Below are positions 27,616 to 36,265 of a stretch of 64,000 bases of DNA, piece by piece. Under the pieces are notes generated by a model. It was not told where the DNA came from. It saw only the letters and a program-made list of their open reading frames with translations, and made no database searches. Each line of letters opens with the position of its first letter. The first letter of the stretch is position 1. The translations under genes and the position numbers were made by a program. The stretch is from Phycisphaerales bacterium (GTDB taxonomy: Bacteria > Planctomycetota > Phycisphaerae > Phycisphaerales > UBA1924): contig JAJDDF010000001.1 of the NCBI GenBank assembly GCA_029260455.1, positions 1 through 64,000 of the forward strand, written 5' to 3'.

Positions 27616-29364
27616 ATGCGGGAGAACGCGCCGACCATTCTTATTGTCGATGATGATCCGCTGATCCATCGGCTGGTCAGTTCGCGTCTCTGTGATATTG
27701 ATGCTCGATTCATCACGGCCAATGACGGTGCGTCTGGTCTGGATGTCGCAAGGACGCTACAGCCTGACCTGATCCTTCTTGATATCGACATGCCGGTGAT
27801 GGACGGGTTAGAGACCTGCCGGAAACTTAAACAGGATCGTGCGATTTCAGAGATCCCTGTGATATTTCTCACGGGTTCGCATGATCCACAGGTCATGGCA
27901 TTGGGGTTCGAACTCGGGGCCGTCGATTATGTAGCCAAACCATTTCACGGTGCCGAATTGAGTGCTCGCGTATCAGCGGCGCTCAGGATGCACAATTTGA
28001 TGCACAAGCTTGAGGTTCAGGCTTCTACAGACTCACTTACGGGATTGCCGAATCGAATAGCACTTCTGAATGCCATCGAGAGGCGAATGAGTAATGATGG
28101 GCGGACGGGCGGCGGGCAATGTGGTCTGCTGTTCATCGATCTTGATGGCTTCAAGTTTGTGAATGACAGCCTCGGGCACAATGCAGGTGATCAGCTTCTG
28201 ATTAGCTTGAGCAGCATTCTCAAGGATATCCTTGCAAATGCAGGCGACGAGGCTTCTTCTGGCAGTCGAAACATTGTGGCAAGGCTGGGCGGCGACGAAT
28301 TTGTCGTTTTTCTTGAGCGGATTCAGAGTGTAGAAGATGCAATGAACATTGCCGAGCACGTACTTCATAGGTTGTCAAAACCGCAGCATATCGGCACGCG
28401 CGAAGTGATTGTCACGGCCAGCATCGGCATCGTTCTGAGCGAGGGGAAGTATGGGAAGTCGCAAGATATGCTCCGCGATGCGGATACCGCAATGTACTTT
28501 GCCAAAGCAGCGGGCAGGGCCCGGCATATTGTCTTTGATGAACGAATGCACAAGCAGATGGTTGCTCGACTGAACATCGAGCAGGATCTCAGGCGCGCAT
28601 TTGAACGCAATGAGTTCTTCCTGGAGTATCAGCCCATCATCAAGTTGGACACCGGGAGAACTGTGGGCATGGAGTCGCTCGTCCGGTGGAATCATTCTGG
28701 GCTGGGGCTTATTCCACCATTGGACTATATTCCTGTTGCTGAAGAAACGGAACTGATTGTTCCTATTGGTTCGTGGATCATGGACACAGCATGCCGTCAG
28801 TTGCGGGCATGGCAGGATCAATTCAAAGACAACCTCGATGGGCCGCTCGAGATGAATGTCAATGTCGCAAAACAGCAACTCCGTGATCCCGGGTTTGTTG
28901 ACCTTGTCAGTGAGATGATCGTTCGGCATGCACTGGAGCCGGGTACACTGAAGCTGGAGATCACCGAGAGCTTGCTGATGGGCAGCCTTGACATGATCAT
29001 GCCTGTCCTTAAAGACCTTCGAAGCCTCGGCGTGAGCTTGTGTATGGACGACTTCGGGACAGGGACTTCATCTTTAAGCCTTCTGCACGAATTTCCCATC
29101 AACATCCTGAAGATCGATCAAGCGTTTGTGATGAATGCTGACAAGCACAAAGAGTTTGCTGCCATCAATAATGCAATCATCACACTTGCACACAATCTCA
29201 ATATGGAGGTCGTTGCAGAAGGTGTTGAGACCTCTGGTTCACTTGCTCAACTTCAGGCCATGGATTGCGACCGCGGGCAAGGATTCTTCTTCTCGAAACC
29301 GCTCGGTGCTGAAGAAGCTGAAGTGTTCCTGCGCGAAGGTCAGCATCTCGCCCGTGTCGCATGA
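27616..29364 (+). CDS. Response regulator with GGDEF and EAL domains (c-di-GMP turnover)
   Basis: The 582-residue protein has a receiver (about 1-125, phospho-Asp56 in LILLDIDMP), a GGDEF domain with intact RLGGDEF at about 225, and an EAL domain. The EAL signature reads ESLVRW near 353 rather than EALxRW. The other catalytic elements, ITESLLM, MDDFGTGTSS and AEGVET, are present. GSRN occupies the place of the inhibitory RxxD I-site, so product inhibition is probably lost. It could make or degrade c-di-GMP; phosphorylation probably sets the balance. It follows the Hpt gene by 30 bases. Confidence 0.93.
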   Translation: MRENAPTILIVDDDPLIHRLVSSRLCDIDARFITANDGASGLDVARTLQPDLILLDIDMPVMDGLETCRKLKQDRAISEIPVIFLTGSHDPQVMALGFELGAVDYVAKPFHGAELSARVSAALRMHNLMHKLEVQASTDSLTGLPNRIALLNAIERRMSNDGRTGGGQCGLLFIDLDGFKFVNDSLGHNAGDQLLISLSSILKDILANAGDEASSGSRNIVARLGGDEFVVFLERIQSVEDAMNIAEHVLHRLSKPQHIGTREVIVTASIGIVLSEGKYGKSQDMLRDADTAMYFAKAAGRARHIVFDERMHKQMVARLNIEQDLRRAFERNEFFLEYQPIIKLDTGRTVGMESLVRWNHSGLGLIPPLDYIPVAEETELIVPIGSWIMDTACRQLRAWQDQFKDNLDGPLEMNVNVAKQQLRDPGFVDLVSEMIVRHALEPGTLKLEITESLLMGSLDMIMPVLKDLRSLGVSLCMDDFGTGTSSLSLLHEFPINILKIDQAFVMNADKHKEFAAINNAIITLAHNLNMEVVAEGVETSGSLAQLQAMDCDRGQGFFFSKPLGAEEAEVFLREGQHLARVA

Positions 29365-29569
29365 GAATGCTCAGCATTGTTCCGGATAACCGCAACTCTC
29401 TTTGTCAGGTTTGGATTTGCCGCTCTGCTATCAACCCCCGACTGAGAACTGTCGACGAACAATATAGGTGCCTGTCATCCAACAGGTACATGGCCAGCAT
29501 CGTCGGATTACCAACTGGCGGCATCCGTTTGCGCGAAATGGTAGTGAGCGAGACGAGGACGCTCGTGCG

Positions 29570-31792
29570 ATGATTGACTCCATCGAACTGCCGAATCTTG
29601 ACGACCAGAGCATGAAGAACAGGCCTCTTCTTGCGCCGATGGTGCAACGATTCATGTGGGTCGTTGGCACGGTTCTTATTGTGATTTGTCTTTTGCCTCT
29701 CGTGCTGTCGTTCGCGGGTGTCAATTTATCGTCCGCAGGACCAGCATTGACACCTGCAGTTGTTGATGGCTTGACAACTGGCGAACTCGGAGAAGCAGCG
29801 CACCGCGCGCTGCGTGGCAGTTTCACACACACCTTGTTCGAATGGAGTTCGGTGTGCGCTGCGGCATTCGTTGGGCTGCTTGCCTTTGTGCAATATCGAC
29901 AGACCCACGAATCATCACTGCTCATCATTGGTGTGGCACTCATGTGCGCAGGGGCGATGGACGCCTTTCACACACTGGCCGCCGATCGTCTGAGTCAGGC
30001 CGTCGCGTCAAACACTGACCTCATACCCTTTACCTGGGCCATCTGTCGAATGTTCAACGGTGCAATCCAGCTGATCGGCATCGGAATATTTGTCTTCTGG
30101 GCCAAGCGGCAGGTGAAACTATCCACGATAGGGATCGTTGCGATCAGCACCGGTTTCGTAATCATCGCCTACGCGATTGTTCACTACAGCGCAACATCCG
30201 GGTCATTACCGCAGACAATGTTCCCGGATGCAGCCGTCAAACGCCCGTTTGATCTCTACCCACTTATCCCGTTTGTGTTGTGCGGGGTCATAGTCTTTCC
30301 TCTGAATCTGCGGCACAATCCCACACTTGTTGCCGCAGCATTAGCTCTTTCGATCATCCCACAAATCGCAACGCAGTTGTATATGGCATTCGGTTCATTC
30401 GCACTGCACGATGGGGCGTTTAATATTGCACACAGCCTGAAGATCGTCTGCTATCTGGTGCCGTTGTCCGGAATTCTCGCGCAGTATATTCAGACTCACT
30501 CCGAGAACGAGCGGGCGGAATCGCGCTTGCGAGAATATTCCAACGCGCTCGAGGAGGGGAGTGAATCGCTAGAGGAAGCTACCTGCCTGGCAGAGGCCGC
30601 TGCGAAGTCGAAAGCAGAGTTTCTTGCCAACATGAGCCATGAGATCCGCACGCCGATGACCGCCATCCTTGGCTATACCGATTTACTGATGGATCCTGAT
30701 CATCGCGAGACAGAATTCGAGAACACTGTCCAGACCATCAAGCGGAATGGAGAGCACCTGCTCATACTCATCAACGACATTCTTGATCTCTCAAAATTCG
30801 ATGCGGGACAGATGACTGTGGAGCGGGTCGAGTGTTCGCTTTCACAGGTCGCCCTCGATGTTGAATCCCTGATGAAAGTCAAGGCTGATGCCAAAGGACT
30901 GTCGCTTGGTGTCGAGCAGACTGGTGCTGTGCCGCGGACGGTGCTCGCGGATCCCACACGGATCAGGCAGATTCTGATCAACCTGACTGGTAACGCAATC
31001 AAGTTCACCGAGACCGGTGAAGTTCGCATCATCCTGTGCATGATCGATCCGCCGGACACGCACAACCCTCGAATCAAATTTCAAGTAAAGGATGCGGGCA
31101 TCGGCATGACCGAGGAGCAGTTGGCGAAAATATTCGAACCATTTCAGCAGGCGGATACTTCGACGAATCGAAAATTCGGTGGGACCGGCCTCGGCCTCTC
31201 GATCTCTGCGCGTCTGGTCAAACTACTAGATGGATCAGTGAGCGCCGAAAGCACCCCGGGAGAGGGATCGTGTTTCTCAATAGAACTCCCCATGACCTCG
31301 GCGGAGGATATGGAACTCATTGAGAACCTGGATGCCATACGTAATGCAAAACCGAAACCATCGCAGATGTGCAAGTCAAAACTGGCAAACCAACTCAATG
31401 CCAGAATCTTGCTCGCTGAAGATGGCCCGGACAATCAAAGGTTGATCAGCTTCCATCTCAAGAAAGCCGGGGCAACCGTGGAAATCGTCGAGAACGGCAA
31501 GATTGCACATGACCGCGCGATGGAAGAGCTTCACAACGGAACGCCCTTCGATGCAATTCTCATGGACATGCAGATGCCCGTGATGGATGGCTATGCCGCA
31601 ACAACACTGCTTCGCAATGAGGGCTACAGCGAGCCGATTATCGCGCTGACCGCACATGCGATGGCGAGTGATCGGCAAAAATGCATCGACGCCGGATGTG
31701 ATGACTACGCAACCAAGCCGATTGACCGGGCACTTTTGTTCGAAACAATCCAAAGACAACTGCGTCAACATGCAGGTGTAGTAGTGGCGTGA
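29570..31792 (+). CDS. MASE3-type membrane hybrid histidine kinase
   Basis: This 740-residue kinase has an N-terminal multi-helix membrane sensor of the MASE3 type (about 30-300; FTHTLFEWSS, AGAMDAFHTLAAD, FTWAICRMFNG). A coiled coil and HisKA follow (His near 357, ANMSHEIRTPMTAILGYTD), then the ATPase (NAIKF, DAGIGM, GGTGLGL) and a C-terminal receiver (phospho-Asp near 665, ILMDMQMPVMDGY). It has no Hpt. Kinase and receiver closely resemble those of the kinase at 7101-9887. The ATG at 29570 has GAGG upstream; the start is not certain. Its 3' end overlaps the convergent methyltransferase by 28 bases. Confidence 0.9.
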   Translation: MIDSIELPNLDDQSMKNRPLLAPMVQRFMWVVGTVLIVICLLPLVLSFAGVNLSSAGPALTPAVVDGLTTGELGEAAHRALRGSFTHTLFEWSSVCAAAFVGLLAFVQYRQTHESSLLIIGVALMCAGAMDAFHTLAADRLSQAVASNTDLIPFTWAICRMFNGAIQLIGIGIFVFWAKRQVKLSTIGIVAISTGFVIIAYAIVHYSATSGSLPQTMFPDAAVKRPFDLYPLIPFVLCGVIVFPLNLRHNPTLVAAALALSIIPQIATQLYMAFGSFALHDGAFNIAHSLKIVCYLVPLSGILAQYIQTHSENERAESRLREYSNALEEGSESLEEATCLAEAAAKSKAEFLANMSHEIRTPMTAILGYTDLLMDPDHRETEFENTVQTIKRNGEHLLILINDILDLSKFDAGQMTVERVECSLSQVALDVESLMKVKADAKGLSLGVEQTGAVPRTVLADPTRIRQILINLTGNAIKFTETGEVRIILCMIDPPDTHNPRIKFQVKDAGIGMTEEQLAKIFEPFQQADTSTNRKFGGTGLGLSISARLVKLLDGSVSAESTPGEGSCFSIELPMTSAEDMELIENLDAIRNAKPKPSQMCKSKLANQLNARILLAEDGPDNQRLISFHLKKAGATVEIVENGKIAHDRAMEELHNGTPFDAILMDMQMPVMDGYAATTLLRNEGYSEPIIALTAHAMASDRQKCIDAGCDDYATKPIDRALLFETIQRQLRQHAGVVVA

Positions 31793-34023
31793 TTCGAAGA
31801 AGGCGCAGATGCTTGCCGTGATCGTCGGCGTTGTCCAGCATACCGTTCGCGCCACCAGACAAGAAGCTCATCACGAGTTGAACCTTGCACACCAAATGCA
31901 TCGCAGCTCAATTTCGCAAAACGCTGCACATGCACATCGTGATCCTCAGGAGTGGCGGCATCCTGCGCAGCATGCAGTGCATCTGCTGCAGCATCCCATG
32001 CAGCGCAATGCGCCTGTTGGGTCACATCAGGGATGGGCATCGAGAGCACTTGCCGGGCGCTCAGTTTGATCGCATTGATATTCAGTGCGGCCCCTGTATA
32101 TTTCTGCATCGCAAGCGCAGTGCACACAGGAGAAGCGAGTGCTGCAGCAATTCGCCATAGATGAACCGGATCTTTCGGCGTGATCGTAATGAGCGGTGTG
32201 CTTGGCACATACCGCGCTTCAGAATCGACAATCAGTTCGATGATGCGCGTCTGTGTGGCAAGCACGATCTTTGGAACCAATCGGGAAGTGATCCATGGGC
32301 CAAGCGTGCCTTGTGCATTCATGCGATCGCGGTTGATGCGTGGTGCGCGCCACGTAGTCTTCAAAATGCGCGTCGATGCGATCCCCCAGTGGCATTGAAC
32401 AAGATCGATAAGCCCTGCAGTGATGATTGGCGGAAAGGCAAAGGTATTTGTGCGCTGCGTCTCATTGAGTTCGGCATCTTCAACAAGAAACCCCGCGAGG
32501 CCGTAATATTGATCACGAAAATCGGCAGTTGCATGAGCAATATCTGCAATTGTATTGGTGGAAGCAATCGAAACCGTCGGAATGCCGGATGCATCGCCCG
32601 CAAGATGCGACCATGTCTCTTGATTGGCAAGTGCGTCGTTGTCAAGTTCAATCGTTGTCAACTTTGTAAAGGTGCCGGTAGCAAAACGGAGAAGCTTTGC
32701 ACATCGCAGACCATTGATATGCAGCACTGGCGCGCACGTGAAGACCAAGGCATCACCAAAAATATGTTCATTGGAAATCCACAGTGATTCGAGTGATGCG
32801 TTTTTCAAAATCTCACGCCGTACTCCACTCGCATCACGAGCCGCAAGAAACGATTGCGGCATGACAAGTGCAACACGTCCGAACGGCGCCGCAATGTACA
32901 GAGAAAGAAGCAAAAACAAGGCGGAAGAATCAGTATAATTTCGGGCCGCATTGTTGCTCCACAGTTTCACAATTTCATCAAGATATTTTGGAGTCGCAGT
33001 TGACGATGCAAGTTGGTTCAGGAACGGCGGGTTTCCAAGAACAACATCAAAGCCTGCTGTACTATTATCTTCGCTATACACTCCAGGAAATGCACGGCAC
33101 CAGTCAAAAACTGAATCACTCACCGTGAGCTCTTCAAGAGCGCTGCGCACATCAGATGGGACATGTGGAGGGATGCTGCCGAGTGCATTGGCGCATCGAA
33201 TGTGATCATTCAGAAAAGGGAAAATATTGCACGGCGTTGACGCATTCATCCACAAGATTATTCGGCAGAGCTTCGCGGCCAGAGGGTCAAGTTCTACGCC
33301 ATAGATGCAATATTGAATCACATCGCGCAGTGCGTTTTGGTACACAAAATTTGTGTATTGGTCCGATCCGGCGCGAATAGATGCAAGATGATGTGCAAGC
33401 CTGTGCGCACAAGCGATGAGAAAATGCCCTGACCCCGCTGATGGATCGCATACGGAGAGATTGAGAATCGCAGTTTCGCGCTCATCGGACGTCGCAAGAC
33501 CTGCAAGACGGTTTGCAATCACTGGTTCAAGTGCTGTATCCAGAAGATGTTGGACGAGCGAATCCGGCGTGTAATAGCTTCCTGAAACCTTGCGTTTTGA
33601 CTGTGGCATCTTTCGGAGCGTAAAGAGATGTGCATCGAAGTCGATTTTGAGTTCGAGCCCGAGCAGTTTTTCATAGGACTGTCCAAGTTCTCTAGATTCA
33701 CACACTGTGCGGGCAGCTAAATCCTGAGCCGCGTCTTGCACATCGCGGGCCGTGCTGGCAGGTAAAACGTTATCCCAGCGCACACCGTCGGCATCAGCCC
33801 GAACATCTAGTGGAACCGGCGGAAGACACAATTGCACTGCGAGCGCATCAAGGACCATGTCATAGAATTGTTCGAGCACTTGCCGGTAAAAAACCTGCGG
33901 CGAGAGTTCACCCGATCCCAACTGTTCAAAAAGTGCATCGCTGCTCTGATGCCAGAGAATCCCACTCCCAAGCAATTCGATGGCGTGCCGAATTCCATCC
34001 GAGATATTTTTGTGATTTTTCAT
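31765..34023 (-). CDS. Eco57I-type N6-adenine DNA methyltransferase without visible nuclease
   Basis: The product has 752 residues. A helical N-terminus leads to the element SGSYYTPDSLVQHLLD, SAM motif I VCDPSAGSGHFL, GVELDPLAAKL and catalytic motif IV VVLGNPPFLN. A large C-terminal region (about 430-700) resembles TaqI-type target recognition domains. No PD-(D/E)xK nuclease motif is apparent and no restriction gene is adjacent, so it may be an orphan methylase or part of a split system. The start is uncertain: ATG 34023 lacks a clear ribosome site and in-frame ATGs exist up to 34122. It looks acquired relative to its signalling neighbours. Confidence 0.85.
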   Translation of the reverse strand: MKNHKNISDGIRHAIELLGSGILWHQSSDALFEQLGSGELSPQVFYRQVLEQFYDMVLDALAVQLCLPPVPLDVRADADGVRWDNVLPASTARDVQDAAQDLAARTVCESRELGQSYEKLLGLELKIDFDAHLFTLRKMPQSKRKVSGSYYTPDSLVQHLLDTALEPVIANRLAGLATSDERETAILNLSVCDPSAGSGHFLIACAHRLAHHLASIRAGSDQYTNFVYQNALRDVIQYCIYGVELDPLAAKLCRIILWMNASTPCNIFPFLNDHIRCANALGSIPPHVPSDVRSALEELTVSDSVFDWCRAFPGVYSEDNSTAGFDVVLGNPPFLNQLASSTATPKYLDEIVKLWSNNAARNYTDSSALFLLLSLYIAAPFGRVALVMPQSFLAARDASGVRREILKNASLESLWISNEHIFGDALVFTCAPVLHINGLRCAKLLRFATGTFTKLTTIELDNDALANQETWSHLAGDASGIPTVSIASTNTIADIAHATADFRDQYYGLAGFLVEDAELNETQRTNTFAFPPIITAGLIDLVQCHWGIASTRILKTTWRAPRINRDRMNAQGTLGPWITSRLVPKIVLATQTRIIELIVDSEARYVPSTPLITITPKDPVHLWRIAAALASPVCTALAMQKYTGAALNINAIKLSARQVLSMPIPDVTQQAHCAAWDAAADALHAAQDAATPEDHDVHVQRFAKLSCDAFGVQGSTRDELLVWWRERYAGQRRRSRQASAPSSNHATTTPAC

Positions 34024-34111
34024 GGCCAGTGCATTCCATTGTGACACATTCCATAGCGAAAGTTGAACTGAGCGGAATACTTTGGGCATTTCGTGTATTC
34101 TTACTCCCATA

Positions 34112-34336
34112 ATGACGCCCATCTATATCTTCCTGTTGATAGCCGCAGCATATGCTGCCATTGGCATTGCTTTTGCCTGTGTATTCGTAGTCGCCGGCAT
34201 GGCGCGCATCGATCCGGTCGCCTCGCGCGCACCACTGCGCGTTCGAGTCCTGTTTCTGCCAGGTGCCGCAGCGCTCTGGCCACTCATGCTTGCCAAATGG
34301 ATTGGTGCGCACAAAAATCCAGAGCCCGACAAATGA
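34112..34336 (+). CDS. Small membrane protein, first gene of the cytochrome b-Rieske operon
   Basis: The 74-residue protein has a long N-terminal hydrophobic helix (IYIFLLIAAAYAAIGIAFAC) and a second hydrophobic stretch (VLFLPGAAALWPLMLAKWI). No family is recognised with certainty. The ATG at 34112 has no clear ribosome site and may be read from a short leader. Its stop overlaps the next start as ATGA. Such small subunits often help assemble cytochromes. It is divergent from the DNA methyltransferase. Confidence 0.65.
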   Translation: MTPIYIFLLIAAAYAAIGIAFACVFVVAGMARIDPVASRAPLRVRVLFLPGAAALWPLMLAKWIGAHKNPEPDK

Positions 34337-34476
34337 ATATCGTCCTACGTCGTCGCCATGCCATGACATGGCTTTTGCTTGGGCCATTGCTCATCGCAAT
34401 GGTTATCGCGCTTATTGTCTTGCGGCCCCCATCACTCGGTGAATCTTCTCGACCTTCGCCGGAGACGGCACCATGA
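34333..34476 (+). CDS. Very small single-helix membrane protein
   Basis: The 47-residue product has an N-terminal basic patch (LRRRHA), one hydrophobic helix (TWLLLGPLLIAMVIALIVL) and a polar tail. It overlaps the preceding stop and the following start by four bases each, so its translation looks coupled on both sides, which is good evidence that it is real despite its size. No family is recognised. A role as an accessory subunit of the cytochrome is inferred from position. Confidence 0.6.
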   Translation: MNIVLRRRHAMTWLLLGPLLIAMVIALIVLRPPSLGESSRPSPETAP

Positions 34477-35537
34477 CCAGCTCATATCAGTGGGTCCAAT
34501 GGAACACACACAAAAAGGTCTACGACCTCGTGCTTGTCTGTGCGATCGTTGCCTACCTTGTGCTTTTCTTCGCCGTCAGTATTGCCACACACCCGGCACC
34601 GGGCGACATCAGCCCCCCAATCATTGCAATGCGCGCACTTTCTACACTTTCGGTCATCCTGCTCCACATTATTTTGTGCATCGGCCCGCTGTCTCGCATG
34701 ACGCTTCGCATGGCACCATTGCTGTACAACCGCCGCCACCTCGGCGTGACATTCTTCATTCTTGCATTCTTGCATGCGATTATTGCGATTCTGTTTTACG
34801 GCGGCTTTGGCACGCGCAATCCCGTATCCGCAGTACTCAATTCTTATCACAGCTTTGGATCGATCAGCGGTTTTCCGTTTGAAATTCTCGGTTTTCTCGC
34901 GTTACTTATTTTTTTCATCATGGCTGCAACAAGTCATGATTTCTGGCTTGCCAACCTTTCGCCGCGCTTCTGGAAATCACTGCACATGATGGTCTACCTT
35001 GCCTATGGGCTTGTGATACTCCATGTTGGGTTTGGCGCGTTGCAAGCTGAGCATTCGCCTGTGTATACCGTTGCACTTCTTGTTGGTGTTATCATCGTGT
35101 CTGCGCTGCATGTAATCGCGGGCGTGCACGAAGCCCGCCGCGATACGAACGCACCTGCTGCCGCCTCGCCGTGGGTCGATGTGTGCAGTGTCGATGACAT
35201 TGCAAATAATGCCGCCAAGGTTGTGTGTCTCAAAGGACGCGAGCGCATTGCAATCTTCAAGCACGATGGCAAAGTATCTGCGGTCACAAGCGTTTGTTCG
35301 CATCAGGGCGGCCCGCTTGGTGAAGGGCGCATCGTCAATGGATGCATCACATGTCCCTGGCACGGCTATCAGTATTTGCCGGACAAAGGCCAAAGCCCCC
35401 CGCCCTACACAGAGAAAATCTCAACCTACGAAGTGCGCCTCGAAGGCCGCCGTATTTTGCTCAACCCATCGGCCAACGCGCCCGGCACGCCAGTTACGCC
35501 AGCCATCATCGATGACTCCAGGGAGAACACCGAATGA
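34473..35537 (+). CDS. Ferric-reductase-like cytochrome b fused to a Rieske [2Fe-2S] domain
   Basis: The 354-residue protein has about six transmembrane helices (residues 15-220). Candidate haem ligands are His65, His101, His171 and His184; the 13-residue spacing of the last two fits the ferric-reductase/NOX fold. A C-terminal Rieske domain has both cluster boxes, VCSHQGG (Cys275, His277) and CPWHGYQY (Cys294, His297). A b-haem membrane core with a fused Rieske centre would carry electrons across or along the membrane. It overlaps both neighbouring genes by four bases. Substrate and partner are unknown. Confidence 0.88.
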   Translation: MTSSYQWVQWNTHKKVYDLVLVCAIVAYLVLFFAVSIATHPAPGDISPPIIAMRALSTLSVILLHIILCIGPLSRMTLRMAPLLYNRRHLGVTFFILAFLHAIIAILFYGGFGTRNPVSAVLNSYHSFGSISGFPFEILGFLALLIFFIMAATSHDFWLANLSPRFWKSLHMMVYLAYGLVILHVGFGALQAEHSPVYTVALLVGVIIVSALHVIAGVHEARRDTNAPAAASPWVDVCSVDDIANNAAKVVCLKGRERIAIFKHDGKVSAVTSVCSHQGGPLGEGRIVNGCITCPWHGYQYLPDKGQSPPPYTEKISTYEVRLEGRRILLNPSANAPGTPVTPAIIDDSRENTE

Positions 35538-36265
35538 CACCTTCAAATAATTTCTATGTCGGCTATCTGCCATTGCCACCGCGCCATGCTCGGTTTCTGC
35601 GCCTCGCACTGCCAATGCTGTTTGTTGCGCTGCTCATACTTGCCGTCTCTATTGCAGCAGCGCAGCGCGACCCGGGCGCGGGTGTGTGGGACACTGCCAA
35701 TCAGCGTGAGTGGACCGGCGTCCTCCATGCAATGCCGTATCCGGTGCTCATCGACGAAGACGATCAATCGGCGCTCCTCATTGTCGAAGCAACCAAACAA
35801 GGCCCAAGACCTGTACTGGAGGCTTCCGCGGGGCACCGTGCAACTCTTAAGGGCTGGCTCATCGAGCGCGATGGTCGCCGCATGATAGAGCTTGCGCCAC
35901 AAGAAGATGCCGTGAACATCGGCGAGATCACCGATGCACCGCTCAAGCTTGTGCTAGGCGCAGAGGTCACCTTGACGGGAGAAATTCTTGACAGCAAGTG
36001 CTATCTGGGTTCCATGAAACCGGGCGACGGCAAAACACACAAAGCTTGCGCCACCCTGTGCATCCAGGGTGGTATTCCCCCCATGCTCGTCGTGTTGCAG
36101 TCCGATGGAACTCGCAGTTATTACTTACTCACCGCACCAGATGGCACATTTGCAAAAGACCTCGTGTTACCCTTCATTGGCGAACCGGTCACTCTCCGCG
36201 GTCAAGTATCAACACTTGGCGATCTCAACTTGCTTGTCATCCGGGGACCGATTCTTCGCCTGTGA
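35534..36265 (+). CDS. Membrane-anchored protein with Cys/His signature, unknown function
   Basis: The 243-residue protein has one N-terminal helix (about 20-42, LALPMLFVALLILAVSIAAA). Three beta-rich segments follow that look like OB-type barrels (TGVLHAMPYPVLI; EVTLTGEILDSKCYLG; VTLRGQVSTLGDLNLL). Cys156, His169, Cys172 and Cys176 form the signature KCYLG-...-THKACATLC, followed by QGGIPPM, a possible metal or cluster site facing the outside. I do not recognise the family by name. It overlaps the cytochrome-Rieske gene by four bases, so it is likely a subunit or electron partner. Its 3' end overlaps the convergent VKOR gene by 29 bases. Confidence 0.75.
   Translation: MTPSNNFYVGYLPLPPRHARFLRLALPMLFVALLILAVSIAAAQRDPGAGVWDTANQREWTGVLHAMPYPVLIDEDDQSALLIVEATKQGPRPVLEASAGHRATLKGWLIERDGRRMIELAPQEDAVNIGEITDAPLKLVLGAEVTLTGEILDSKCYLGSMKPGDGKTHKACATLCIQGGIPPMLVVLQSDGTRSYYLLTAPDGTFAKDLVLPFIGEPVTLRGQVSTLGDLNLLVIRGPILRL

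Noticed and set aside
31765-34023. BREX PglX or a type IIG restriction enzyme
   Set aside because: It is too short for PglX, has no other BREX genes nearby, and no nuclease motif was seen in its N-terminal region.
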